DNA from: Rostrohypoxylon terebratum
Taxonomy: Eukaryota > Ascomycota > Sordariomycetes > Xylariales > Hypoxylaceae
Direction: 5' to 3'
Length of the DNA stretch: 64,000 nucleotides
Assembly: GCA_022497145.1 (NCBI GenBank)
Contig: MU385855.1
Span: forward strand, 124,001-188,000
Of the stretch, positions 49,502 through 60,432 are shown piece by piece. The notes beneath the pieces are model-generated. The model had not been told where the DNA came from, ran no database searches, and saw only the letters and a program-made list of their open reading frames with translations. Position numbers and translations under genes: made by a program. Positions within the stretch are counted from its first letter, which is position 1. The number at the start of each line of letters is the position of its first letter.

Positions 49502-50258
49502 ATGGCGCAGGCGCTCGCTATCCCCGGCCAGCTGCTGGGCTCTGCGGATCAGTATGTCGCGGGCGCGGGAACGCATATCCACGAGTCGAACCTATACGCC
49601 TCCGTCCTCGGCACCGTGAGTGTCGTCGGCGCTCAGTCGCAGCAACAACAAGCACTTGGCCCCCAGAAACGGTTAACGCGAATCGTTCCCTTACGAAACG
49701 ACGGCCCCAACAATAACAATGCTAAGTCTAACAACGGGAGCGGTGCAAAGGCTACGATCTCGGTGTCTAGATCCGGCGTGGCGGAGAAGCGAGAGGTGCT
49801 CCCGGAGGTCGGCAATGCGGTGTTGTGCCGCGTGACGCGGATTACGCCTCGGCATGCGAATGTTGCGATATTGGTCGTCGGAGACACGGTGTTGGAGGCG
49901 GAGTGGGCGGGCATGATCCGTGTGCAGGACGTCCGGGCTACGGAGAAGGACCGTGTCAAGATATACGAGAGTTTTCGGCCGGGGGATATCGTGAGAGCCC
50001 AAGTTGTGAGTATCTGACTTACACCCCGACTTCCAGCTACTGTTATGAATGTGCTCGCTAATTCTATGGTCTGTTTGCTGGGGATAGATCTCGCTAGGCG
50101 ACCAGGCTAACTATTACCTCTCGACCGCGAGCAACGAACTCGGTGTCATCATGGCCACGAGCGAGGCGGGGAATACTATGTATCCCGTCAGCTGGAAAGA
50201 GTACAAGGACCCGGAGACTGGTCTTAGCGAGCCTCGAAAGGTTGCCAAACCGTTCTGA
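49502..50258 (+). CDS. CSL4: RNA exosome cap subunit CSL4 (EXOSC1)
   Basis: Exons 49502-50005 and 50088-50258 (82-bp intron, phase 0) give 224 residues. CSL4 is one of three S1/KH cap proteins of the 3'-5' RNA exosome, acting in nucleus and cytoplasm. The N-terminal domain opens with AIPGQLLGSADQYVAGAGTH (about residues 5-24), the family's start block. The S1 domain follows at about residues 100-175 (PEVGNAVLCRVTRITPRHANVAIL, then FRPGDIVRAQVISLGD). The C-terminal ribbon-like part has YYLSTASNELGVIMATSEAG. An Asn/Ser-rich insertion lies at about residues 68-84. Length is normal for fungal CSL4. Confidence 0.95.
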
Positions 50259-51899
50259 GTTGCATGGTTATCTTGGACGCTATCGTCGACAATAATCGAA
50301 TCTTAAGGGTCATGAGATGTCGTTGCGTCCCAATCTTCATAACTTCACGACTCAGGCTTTAGTTATGGGGCAAAATTGGCACCATCTCCGACAGAGCATT
50401 ATGAACAAGTTGTTGAACCACGACGCCCGAAACCGCTCGATGAAGCTACGCTCACTAGAAGATGAAGAGGCAGCACTATACGTCTTTCAAATGCGCACAC
50501 ATTATGCGAGTGGTGCATGAAAATGGGACATTCTTGTATGACTCCACGGCTTACGAGAAATCTATGAGGTAGGTATCTATATGGAAGATTTGCGTGGTGG
50601 CCACTTCTGGGAAAGATGATGCGGACCCGTTACACGAGAATAAGTGCTGGCCTGTCTGCCTGTCCATTTCAAAACAGCCCGTGACGAACCTTCATAGCCG
50701 GCGGCTATAATATGTGGATTACGAGAGAATCTCGCGAAGCATTTAGGTTATAGACATCTTACCTGTATAAACTACGTACGAATACGAAAGGTGTCTACGA
50801 TTCAAGCTCCTCTAACTTCGCGAATTCGTAACATGAGATTTAGTATTCTTTTTGTGAAGAAACCGAACAAGCACTCAGACGATCCGATGGTGATCATATC
50901 GACTGACGAGACCAGATAAGTTTAGCGGTGTTTCGATGCTTAATAGGAGCCACTTATTAAACCCCAGCTTCTGGGATTCTCCATGTTCGAAACTGCTTCG
51001 CATCGGCACTTGATCCTTCGCATTTCACAAGCCACGATTGTACAGTATGCGACTTCCGAGTCTTCGTCATGACCTGCGCCACTGATGTTAAGCACGAGAG
51101 ACCCTAGGTAAGGCTTAGTGTTTGGCTGACTTTCGATTTCTAATAACCTTGATAAGAGAAGAAACATAATTGTGAGGTAGTATTTAACCCCTCAAAACAT
51201 CAACTAAAAGGAGATTACGATGTCCAATAGTACCCCGATTGCGAGGCACGAGATAGGAAAGAGCTAAGAAGGAAAGATATCAGGTTACACACAAGAAGAT
51301 TGAGGTACCCACCTCCAAAATTACACGCGTAAGATACAAGACGAATAAAACGAGGCGCAGCAAACCTGCACACGCTGACACATTACTGAGTTCATCGCCC
51401 GGTCAAATAACCCCAGTCCTGCCACCGCAAATAACTCGACTTCCTATTGGTCAACTTACCATTTGTTTCACTTGTACGAAGTATCCGGTATACAATAATG
51501 TATTTCATAGTTGGTCCCAGCGATGGGACGTAATTGTACATATTACATACACTTGTAAATTTACGCAAACGATTTTAGTGAAAAATACAAACTTGGGAAG
51601 AATGCATCTATTCAGGAAATTCCAACCACCTTATTAACCATTTCCGAGGTTATTATTTTCCTGTTCATGAGCATCGCCGACTTCGTGATCTTGGTTTCGT
51701 GTTTATTCAAAACTACTAGGTACCGAATTTCTAACTAGGCGAGACTCATTCATTACATCAAGCCGCAGCTCGGAGCAAACGCACAATTATTCGCCGACCA
51801 ACAATCAGAGCCAGCTGTTCCGTCAAACCCGGCTAAAATACACAAATACAATACCTACCTGGCTTAGGTATAAACGGACACCGCACACAAGCCAAAGCC
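50259..51899. other. 1.6-kb intergenic region
   Basis: Lies between CSL4 and the Sec2-like gene, both on the plus strand. Short open frames at 50317-50520 and 50940-51167 lack any family character. No repeat stands out. Confidence 0.6.
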
Positions 51900-52715
51900 A
51901 TGTCGGCAACCATGACTATGACCTTTCCACCCATAACATCTGCACCAATATCCACGATGACATCGACGACCACAACAACGACCACCTCCTGCTGCCCAAA
52001 CTGCGGGCTCTCGCTCCCGTCGCCGACGAACGCCGACGCGCAGACGGCACTATTGCAAGCGCAGAAACAGATCGAGGACCTGCAGGCCCAGGTGCGGCTG
52101 CTGAACCAGAAGGCCACGGCGGCCGTGGACCGCTGGGCCGATTACGAGGACGAGCTGTCGCGCCTGCGAGCCGCGTCCACGACGTCGGCGGCTACATCGC
52201 ACACGCAGACTTCGCCGCCACCCTCCAGCGTCGCGGCGTCGTCCCCCCGCTCCTCGTTCCTGCCCACCGGCGCCGCGGCGCGCATATCGCAGCTGCTGAC
52301 CCCCCGCAAGTCGGCGCCGAACCTCGCGGCCCAGGCCAATCGCGGCTTCGTCTCCTCGCCAAACCTCCCGCCGCTGCCGGGGGCCGGACACCGCCCGAGC
52401 GCGAGCGGGGTCAGCGTCGGCACGAATATGAGCGCGGAGAGGGACTTACTGGAGGAGTTGTCGAGGGAGAGGGAGCTCAGGGCTAAGGCCGAGGGCAAGC
52501 TTAATGATACGAGTAAGGAGGTGGAGGAGCTCAGCGCGACGCTGTTCGAGCAGGCGAACGAGATGGTGGCGACGGAGCGGAGGGCGAGGGCGAAGCTGGA
52601 GGAGAGGGTTAGCGTGCTGGAGAGAAGGGACGTGGAGAAGAGGGATCGGTTGGAACGGCTGGAGGGCGCGATGGATCGGTTGGAGAGGGTTAGGGCGTTA
52701 CTCGGGGAGAGCTGA
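51900..52715 (+). CDS. Sec2/Rabin-type guanine nucleotide exchange factor domain protein
   Basis: A single exon of 271 residues. Sec2 family proteins activate the Rab GTPase Sec4/Rab8 on secretory vesicles through a long parallel coiled coil. Here a Thr/Met-rich N-terminus with a CCPNCG zinc-ribbon-like cluster (about residues 31-36) leads into a first coiled coil (about 48-90). A Ser/Pro/Ala-rich hinge follows (90-175), then the Sec2p GEF block RERELRAKAEGKLNDTSKEVEELSATLFEQANEMVATERRARAKLEERV in shortened view (about residues 188-236), and a final charged helix. The gene is GC-rich relative to its surroundings. It is shorter than yeast Sec2 (759 residues) and lacks the long C-terminal regulatory part, so it may be the minimal GEF module of a fungal paralogue. 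Confidence 0.85.
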   Translation: MSATMTMTFPPITSAPISTMTSTTTTTTTSCCPNCGLSLPSPTNADAQTALLQAQKQIEDLQAQVRLLNQKATAAVDRWADYEDELSRLRAASTTSAATSHTQTSPPPSSVAASSPRSSFLPTGAAARISQLLTPRKSAPNLAAQANRGFVSSPNLPPLPGAGHRPSASGVSVGTNMSAERDLLEELSRERELRAKAEGKLNDTSKEVEELSATLFEQANEMVATERRARAKLEERVSVLERRDVEKRDRLERLEGAMDRLERVRALLGES

Positions 52716-53534
52716 GTACGGGAATGAAGATACGGTTGTAAGAGAGAAGACGGAAGACGACGTGAAGTTAAGGCGGCTGGATGCGGGTGTGCCTGGACTA
52801 ATAAGGGTCCCGGCTTATGCGGAAAGGTGGAGTGCCCCGGGCCGAGGCATCCGCTGCCGCCCCGAAGTTTGTTGAGTCATGGCGAATTATACATGGCATA
52901 CTACGGACTTCAGGCATATCGAGGGGATGCGAGACGAAAAGGCGTTGGTCGGTTACGAGTCACAGGCTGTTACGAGTTTTCTAGGCATATACAAGGACAC
53001 GTATGGACACCCTGAGATTAGGGATATGTGGTATACACGGTCCCGGGGTTTTCCATACCGGGAGTTTCTTTTTGGCGGACACCGACTACATTTATATGCC
53101 AATGCATATTCCGTCGTATCGATGTTATCAGGAGGTTCGCATGGGGATTATGTATAAAAGGACGGAAATATCGCATTCGAGGCTTAGGCGGGTAAAAGGG
53201 GAAATGCACGAGCACAAGATTGAGTTATACGAAAGGCGGAGGGCATTCAGCATCTATACGTTTTTAATGACGTGGGAATCTACTGGGGGTGGTCTATGGA
53301 CAGTTGGCCTCCTTGCAAAGACGACGAGATAAGATTCATGATAATATACTATGATACAACGCCTTTCCACCAAACGGGTTCATCGTAGTTGTCGAGCAGA
53401 GTAAGAGATGCGATAATCATTCGAATTAATACTACCTACTATTAATTCTGATTATAAGTCTCGATCGGTTGCAATTTGTCAAGGAAGTCATCCTGCATCT
53501 GACATCCATAGCAGAAATATATGGACCCCCTTCA
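52716..53534. other. Intergenic region downstream of the Sec2-like gene
   Basis: Overlapping open frames at 52827-53332 follow the Sec2-like gene closely and look like 3' untranslated or non-coding sequence rather than a gene. The region ends at the left end of the degenerate inverted-repeat element. Confidence 0.5.
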
Positions 53535-54119
53535 CAGTTACGGGACTATACCATAATAGGAATGGTTCCATTTGAGGAACACCACACGAACGGTTAAATA
53601 GTACACACCGTTCCATGGTATGGAACCGTTCCAAAATTCAAATATTATTTTAAAATATATATATGCGTTTATTAATTAATTATATTGAATTATTGAATTA
53701 TTATTCAATTATACATAATTATATATTTATTTAATTTATTTAATTTAATATTAATTTTTTAATGTTTTATTTAAGATTCGAACTATGTAAATTACGGTTT
53801 ATGTTTACGTGTTTTACCATTATGCTACTACATTATCTACGTAAGACAACCCTTAGATCTTATCTAATCATATAAGCTTATTGGCTGTAACCAGTTTGAG
53901 CCCCGCAGCAGCCCCACAACTGGAACGCTAAAACACCTGTCGCAACAATTGAGCACCTGTTGGAACACTTTAATACCCGCTTAAACTTTGGAAAGTGCTT
54001 AAATCATTGGTTCAAATTAACTCAATTCAATTCAGCAGCTGCAATCAACTGGCACGCCTCTGGGATCGGCTGGAACTGTTCCAAAATCCTGGAACCGTTC
54101 CTGTACCGTCCCGAAACTG
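53535..54119. mobile_element. 585-bp degenerate terminal-inverted-repeat element, Tc1/mariner-like
   Basis: The left end (CAGTTACGGGACTATACC) and the reverse complement of the right end (CAGTTTCGGGACGGTAC) match for most of the first 17 bases. The similarity continues through GGAAYGGTTCCA and GGAAC sub-terminal motifs. The right flank is TA (54120-54121) and the left CA (53533-53534), compatible with a TA duplication hit by one transition. The core (about 53640-53780) is almost pure A/T, unlike its flanks, as expected of an element decayed by C-to-T mutation such as RIP. No transposase frame is present. A tRNA-like sequence lies inside on the minus strand. Confidence 0.65.
53761..53834 (-). 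pseudogene. Decayed tRNA-like sequence with pol III A and B boxes
   Basis: Read on the minus strand, this 74-nt stretch has ends that pair (AATGT...ACATT). A consensus A box TAGCATAATGG sits at position 8, and a B box GTTCGAATC about 44 nt further, which is exactly tRNA spacing. The D, anticodon and T stems are mostly unpaired, so it is not a functional tRNA. Many differences would be explained by C-to-T decay. It could be a tRNA relic or the head of a SINE. Confidence 0.35.
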
Positions 54120-54499
54120 TAACCGAGTTACATAGAGTTCTACTATGGATACCAACGTCATCATATGCGCTACCACGAGGGCTGTGAGGGGAAGATAGAG
54201 AGAATGGAGGCACTTGGTATTATACGCCTTCCTCGCTTAGGAACCGAGGTCGGTACCTCAGTACAAGTCTATAGAATATCAATCGTCTGATTGGTGTGTC
54301 CAGCAACATAATGTCGTCAGCACCCTCCTTCTGTCCTTTTCATGACCCGCTTTAATCTTACCTAAAGCTTCAAGGTTAAAGGTTAACTGGGGGTGGGGGA
54401 GGGGCAGGAAGGTAAAACGGCTAAGCGAGACAAACCGTTAGAACGAATCCAAGATTTTTCACCTTCCTATTCGTTACCGAACATCTCCCAATTCGAATC

Positions 54500-54530
54500 G
54501 ATGGGTGATGGGTGATGGGTGATGGGTGAT
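54500..54530. repeat. Tandem repeat, GATGGGT x4.4
   Basis: Perfect heptamer array about 420 bp upstream of the P450 start codon. Confidence 0.9.
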
Positions 54531-54561
54531 AGTCGAATAAGTCGAGACCCGAACCGGGGAT

Positions 54562-54606
54562 CCAATCTCCAGTCTCCAGTCTCCAATCTCCAATCTCCAA
54601 TCACCG
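54562..54606. repeat. Tandem repeat, CCARTCT heptamer x6
   Basis: Heptamers alternate between CCAATCT and CCAGTCT, a single R transition separating two versions; the array ends with CCAATCACC. Confidence 0.85.
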
Positions 54607-54698
54607 ATGCTGCAAATCTCCAGTCTCGACTTAACCAAGTCTCGCCGGAACTATGCCGTTCCGAGGCAAGGTAGCGTTTTTGTCAGCGCTTGTTGCTG

Positions 54699-54738
54699 GT
54701 AAAGTGGTAAAGTGGTAGAGTGGTAGAGTGGCAGAGTG
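54699..54738. repeat. Tandem repeat, GTARAGTG octamer x5
   Basis: Five octamers in order GTAAAGTG, GTAAAGTG, GTAGAGTG, GTAGAGTG, GCAGAGTG, showing stepwise drift along the array. Confidence 0.9.
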
Positions 54739-54951
54739 CCCAGGTGGTAAGTTAAATATCCGTGACATGGTAATGATTCGAAGGGATTTTATAAACTCCG
54801 AATCCCTTGAGGTATGATCCCTATAATCCCTCTGGTAAGAATCTCTCTCTTTGTTTACTTGTTCGGCATTTGCCTACCCAGTACTGTTATAGTATTGTAT
54901 AGTACTATCTAGTACCTAAGGTCTTGACTCTTAGGTACTCTCCCGGGCGTC

Positions 54952-56556
54952 ATGGCGTCCATCCTTGAGGACGCACTGACCCGTCCGGCTGTGTTGGCGC
55001 CCGTCATATTAATTATCGGCTATGTATTATACCAACTTTTCCGACCATCCGGACTTCCAGACATTCCAATTGTCGGTGCGAGACCCGGCGAGTGGTTTCC
55101 TCTCTTACGGGCTACTCTGCGTAACACTAAGGACATGAAGAGTGCTACTGAAGTAGCGTACGACCTATACCGAGACCAGACAGTACTACTTCCCATCGCC
55201 GGCGCCCATACCTTCGTTCAACTACCCGCCAGCCAGCTCCAATGGCTCGTCGACCAGCCCGACTCGTCGCTCAGTCTAAACGACCAAGTCCTTGACTCCC
55301 TGCAGCTTGATCATACCGTTATGGATCCGCAGCTTATCCACAAGCCCGTCCATCACAAACTAATATCCACCATCCTGACCCGCGAAACTGGAAACTTGGT
55401 CCCGGCTCTTCTGGAGGAGACCCAGTTCAGCGTTGATCACCTCTGGGGCACCGACACTGAGAACTGGTCCGAACTTTGCGTTTATGATGTGATGCGCCAC
55501 ATCATCGGACAGGTTACTAACCGTGTATTTGTTGGCTTGCCGCTGTGCCGCAATAAAGATCTTTTGGATGCTGGAATTGCGTACGCACAAGATATACCCA
55601 TGAGCTCGACGGCGCTACGGTTTATATGGAAGCCGCTACGACCACTCGCCGCCCCGTTTATCACGATACCCAACCGCATCCACACGAGCAGATTCTACTC
55701 CATCATCCGGCCGGAAGTCGAAAAGCGGCTGCGCGACTATGACGCCCGGCGAGCCGACCCGGAGACTAAGGCTGTTGATAAGGAACCCAACGACTTTTTG
55801 CAGTGGTCCGTCAACCAAGCTAAGACATCCGGCGACCCGTACTTGGCGAGGGTCGACACATTATCGGGTCGCATCCTACTTCTCAACTTTGCGTCCACTC
55901 ACACATCGAGTTTCGCAATGACGCACGTCATCCTCGACCTAGCTGCCTCCAATCCGGAGTACTTCGACGAGCTCCGCGCCGAGATCACGACCGTGCTCGC
56001 GGAACACGGCGGCGGGTGGAACAAGCGCGCCATAGCCGCTATGCCGAAGCTAGACAGCGTACTGCGGGAATCTCAACGCCTAAACTCTTTCGTCTCGCTA
56101 GCCACGAACCGCATCGTCGTCCGCAAGGGCGGCATCGACACCCCCGACGGCGTGCACATCCCGCGCGGCGCCGTCGTGTGCGCCCCCTCCTACCCCGTCT
56201 TCCACGACCCAGCAGTGTACCCCTCGCCCCATGAATTCAAGCCCTTCCGGTTCGCGGAGAAGCGCGCCGTCGACCAGACCACGGAGAAGGGAGAGAAGGA
56301 TTCATCGTACGTGCAGCGGGCTCGCCTCGCTTTCGCTACGACGAGCCCCGAGTATCTCGCTTTTGGACACGGCAGGCACGCGTGTCCCGGTCGATTCTTC
56401 GCGGCGAGCGAGCTGAAGCTTATGCTCGCGTATATTATTATGAATTACGATTTCGAGATGCAGCAGAAGAGGCCGGAGAACTTTTGGTTCGGCATGAATA
56501 GGATACCCCCCATGAAGGCGACTGTTAGGGTTAGGAGGAGGAAGGAGGGTGTATGA
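54952..56556 (+). CDS. Cytochrome P450 monooxygenase, ent-kaurene-oxidase-like group
   Basis: One exon of 534 residues. A single N-terminal membrane anchor (about residues 13-30, VLAPVILIIGYVLYQLF) places it in the ER, followed by the Pro-rich hinge (PSGLPDIPIVG). The heme motif FGHGRHACPG has the axial Cys478. The ExxR motif is ESQR (K helix), and a PERF-like FKPFRF precedes the heme loop. The I helix reads FASTHTSS, where His replaces the usual Asp/Glu before Thr; this is typical of fungal P450s related to gibberellin and indole-diterpene enzymes rather than a defect. The enzyme looks complete. Lack of introns is unusual for the window. It has no clustered synthase or transporter; the nearest regulator is more than 6 kb away. 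Substrate unknown. Confidence 0.94.
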   Translation: MASILEDALTRPAVLAPVILIIGYVLYQLFRPSGLPDIPIVGARPGEWFPLLRATLRNTKDMKSATEVAYDLYRDQTVLLPIAGAHTFVQLPASQLQWLVDQPDSSLSLNDQVLDSLQLDHTVMDPQLIHKPVHHKLISTILTRETGNLVPALLEETQFSVDHLWGTDTENWSELCVYDVMRHIIGQVTNRVFVGLPLCRNKDLLDAGIAYAQDIPMSSTALRFIWKPLRPLAAPFITIPNRIHTSRFYSIIRPEVEKRLRDYDARRADPETKAVDKEPNDFLQWSVNQAKTSGDPYLARVDTLSGRILLLNFASTHTSSFAMTHVILDLAASNPEYFDELRAEITTVLAEHGGGWNKRAIAAMPKLDSVLRESQRLNSFVSLATNRIVVRKGGIDTPDGVHIPRGAVVCAPSYPVFHDPAVYPSPHEFKPFRFAEKRAVDQTTEKGEKDSSYVQRARLAFATTSPEYLAFGHGRHACPGRFFAASELKLMLAYIIMNYDFEMQQKRPENFWFGMNRIPPMKATVRVRRRKEGV

Positions 56557-59500
56557 TAGGTGAGATATGTGAGATATGTGAGGGTGATGGGTGTTACTAC
56601 GTAGAGGGTGTATATATGTGGTGTACAGTGATCTTGTCTAAGTAGTAGGTATATAAGTAGGAGGTAATGATGTCTGATATTGGCATTGATGTTTGTGCTT
56701 TATGGGTTTTCGCGTCTGATTGTCCGCGAAAAATTTTCGATGTTATCATCCAGGACCGAATAGGTCCAGTTGAAGATGTTGATGATCTCGCTGAAGACTG
56801 AAGACCATCTATCTAGCATTTTGGGATATACTGTCATTCAACGGCGTTGTGCGATCTGCAGTTCACGGATCATACCGCATAGAGCTACTGTCTTAAGGGC
56901 GTCCGGAGGAAGATGCTTCCGGTTCGAAAGGCACGTTACCTTTTCACGATATGCATGACGACTCCTGGCTCAACGCAATAAGGTTTGTACAGTAATGATA
57001 TTACCTCGTCTTCGTCTCTCGTGGGGGTCCAGAAGCATTCGTAGGCTTACGGGGGAACTCCTGGAATCATGTCAACTCTTCCTTCGCGCGGCTGTCGGTC
57101 TACACTAGGATATCAAGATTTTCGAAAAGATTGTCTGTCTCGTCGTACACCAGCACGCTATCTCCCCAACTTGTCGGCTCATGGGGCTTCCGTGCGGACG
57201 AGGAGCTAATATCGATATAGGAGGTCATCGAAGGAAGCTCTAGGGTCATATCACGCTACAGCGTCGATGGATTATGCGCTTTGTCTAAGATCGGAGTTTA
57301 CTGGAAGAGGGAGTTGTCGACTTGTCGGGTCGGTCAGTGGCATTAATTCGGAGATTCCCTTTGTTACCATCGCCCGCGAATAACCGGTCGAGGCGCCTCG
57401 CGTTAGGCATGGGTCGGCAAAGACATGATTAGAAGATGATTAGAAGAAGCTTAGTAAACACGCGATGAGGGGCATCGTGATGTCTGCCATCGACTCACCG
57501 GGCTATATCTCAAGCTCTAATATCTTGCTTGAGGGTTCTTTTGTCTGCAGATGCGGTGGTGCAACGGTAGGCGGCAGAGGGCATATCTGGTATAGCGAAA
57601 CGGCATCGCTCGCTATGCCTGCTCGTTGGTCTCGCGGTCTGGCACTACTATATTATGGACAGGGGAAAATCAAGGACAGGCCTTGTTATCAGATGGTGAG
57701 AAAGGTTCTAGAACGATTCGCGAGGGTTGATTGGTACATACGTACATGGCATATACGTACAGGGGGTTGTAGAAAATGGATACATGTAATCCAGGGTGTA
57801 GTATAGGTCAGAGGGCATATCTGTGCATATGTCCATTTAGTCACCGTGCCGAACTAATGATCCGTTTACAGACAATGCTATTCCCACTTCTGCAATATCG
57901 ATTCCCATGGTGTGGTCCGGCAGGGGGTTCATATGGGGACACATCTTTCTGACGCTCCTGACGTATCAGGTCACGGTCGAGTGCTTCGAAACCTTCGAGA
58001 ACCACCGGATGATTCAACGACGCTAGGAAAAACCCATACCGAACCCTACAGTCCCGTACAGATAAGTTCCAAGGTTATGTTGAGGGTATCATCGATCTTT
58101 TTCCCTCCTAGACCCTTAAGAGTAGGTGAATCGAAGTTGCCAAGGACGGAATATCCCTCCGGCCATGTGCTGGCTACAGCCTTTTAAGTTAGTTATTAAA
58201 TAGGTAGTTGTAGTTACTATCAAATATACATAGTAGTATCTAGCATGAAATGTTAGCTTATTAGCTCCCATTCCGATTATGTAGATATTAGTCAGGGACC
58301 GCCAATGGTAACCCCCCCATCCTCTGTCCAGCCGCACCCCTAGTCTCCCCGGGTTATACTACGATTTCTCCCGGCAACCGCAGTGACAGCAAGGCTAACT
58401 CTCCTACCAATAGACGCGGAAAGAAATTCGCTATTGGGGTTTAGGAGGGACCCCTCGGAGCGGAGCCTGCGTTTGGATTGACAGGGGCCGTTGGCGTGAT
58501 GGAGCTAGCGAATACGAGATTTTGGTCACCACCGAAGATCGTTGGAGGCTGGGTTGGATGGGCGAGGAACAAGCGTCAAGTAAGTGAGTGGTAGCACATA
58601 TCATCGGAGCTGTGGCTTGCTGTCGTGCAGGATTAGCGGTGAAATGGGGAATAAAAAAAATTGGAAAAAATATATTCGAGGCGAGTTAGTGTATACTCGA
58701 TTTTGGGACCTCAGCTCCTACATATCCCTTATTTAGGCACCGTAGTTGTTACAGTAAGTCATCAAATCCCGAGCGGATTTTGGAAGACCATGGGATTTCG
58801 GTCTAACTTGTTCAACATATGCATTTTCCATCTGCAAGCTAGGCATGCTGTCACATCGACGATGCCTTCAGGGTGACTAGGATGGCCATGTGGTCTGAGA
58901 CGGGCCTGTATCTACGACGTATGTAGTTATAGGAAGCAAACCTGGAAGACTGAAGTACATCGTTTAGTACACCCTCGGACGTCGTCCCACATTATCGGAT
59001 CTATTCACTAGTAAGTATTGTAGACAATGCTCAGGTCCTGTATGCTATCCTCTCCTACCTAATATGGTATTCCGACGCCCTATAAAGACTTTTGATGTGG
59101 GTGTATCGACATATCTAGTAAGGGTGTTGTCCAACATAGCAGATCAGCTACGCTAGGGACTTACTAGTGTATAGAATTTCGGTCTTGGGGAAAACCCAAG
59201 ATCGAATTGATCTCGGATCAGGGGCCAGGGGAGAAAGCCAGTACTGACCGATGTCATAGGCAAAAAAGCCCCCTGGCTAGGCTTGCTCTAGGGGTATAGG
59301 ACTCAGACGCTAGCTATCGAACGACAGTGTTCTTGTAGATCGCCATGAAGCTATTCTGATGTGATATGATACAATAAGCGTGAGAAAAAAGCCTCATGGA
59401 GGATGCTACATGGTGCTAGGTGCTGCATGAGTGTGGACTGTACCCTATTCAGGCGGACTAGTGTGAACCTCCGCGGTCGATGATCGTTCACAGTGTCCAA

Positions 59501-60410
59501 AGTCAGAGGCCCTGGAGGGTGTACATCTGAGACCTTGGGTACTCTTGCAGCGTTCTGGTGCTGCAAATCTATGCGGCTCGGAGGGAGAACGCCGGAGGAT
59601 AAGGAAGTTCTTGACGACCCTCCACGTAAGTACTGTACATGCTCTGCTTCAACCCACGTTGAGCTCTATCCCCTAACCATGGGGGATAGCATGGCACCTA
59701 TGTAAGCCCTAATCCATTGTCCAGTGAGAGGCGTTGCCAATATTCGGCTTGAAGATAATACTTCCTGCAGTGTTCTTTAGACCTCTAGATCGTGCGTCTG
59801 CTTTCATGACTCCTGGGTATGTACCTGTACATCGTCCACAGTATTCGCGAGTAGGTAGGTATTCTACATCACCCATCTCAACAGAGGATCTGCAGAAAGC
59901 TCCTTACGTCAGTGATCTTACTGCACGGCGATCTCGCAACGTGACATATCCGGCTCGTGGCATCCCGCAACGGCAGGCAACAGCAGAATATCTCCGGAAA
60001 GCCAGGCCCCGAAGATGGCCGTTGAATCGACTCAAGCCACCCACCTCACAATATCGCCCCTTCCCACCGCCCCTGTGACCTCGGTCATATTACATACACA
60101 ACGGTAGCACAACATACGATGTCATAAGTTCGGGGGCGGCGTTCACCTAAGGACAGGCACACTGTAACGCCGTGAGACGGCGCCACCGCTAAAAACAGCG
60201 CCCGTCATATGTGCGTAGTCCGTCTCGTTATGGCACCCATACAGCCAAGTCTTCAATGCATTGCATCTAGCAAACACCCAAACTTGCCCAAGTCCAAGTG
60301 CGAGCTCGAGCTCAAGTGTAACGTCCCATCTGCTATAGGGACAGCATAGCGCTCTATACCCCCGATAACGATCTTCCGTGCGCGCCAAAACACAACCTCG
60401 TGACGTGAAA

Positions 60411-60432
60411 CGAACGAACGAACGAACGAACG
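60411..60432. repeat. Tetranucleotide repeat (CGAA)5.5
   Basis: Perfect CGAA microsatellite in the gene-free right-hand region. Confidence 0.9.

Larger units (their letters stand above)
54122..54951. promoter_or_regulatory. Upstream region of the P450 gene with three minisatellites
   Basis: The 830 bp before the P450 start codon contain three unrelated short tandem arrays (54500-54530, 54562-54606, 54699-54738) within 240 bp. No regulator site is recognised. Confidence 0.5.

Noticed and set aside
54952..56556. P450 I-helix with His in place of the acidic residue, suspected inactive enzyme
   Set aside because: The A-x-x-H-T pattern is normal in fungal P450s related to ent-kaurene oxidase; the heme Cys, ExxR and anchor are intact.
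57465..57806. 113-codon open frame downstream of the P450 gene
   Set aside because: No recognisable domain and no exon context; not enough to call a gene.
59734..60078. 114-codon open frame in the right-hand gene-free region
   Set aside because: Composition is Arg/Pro-rich without conserved blocks; nothing supports translation.
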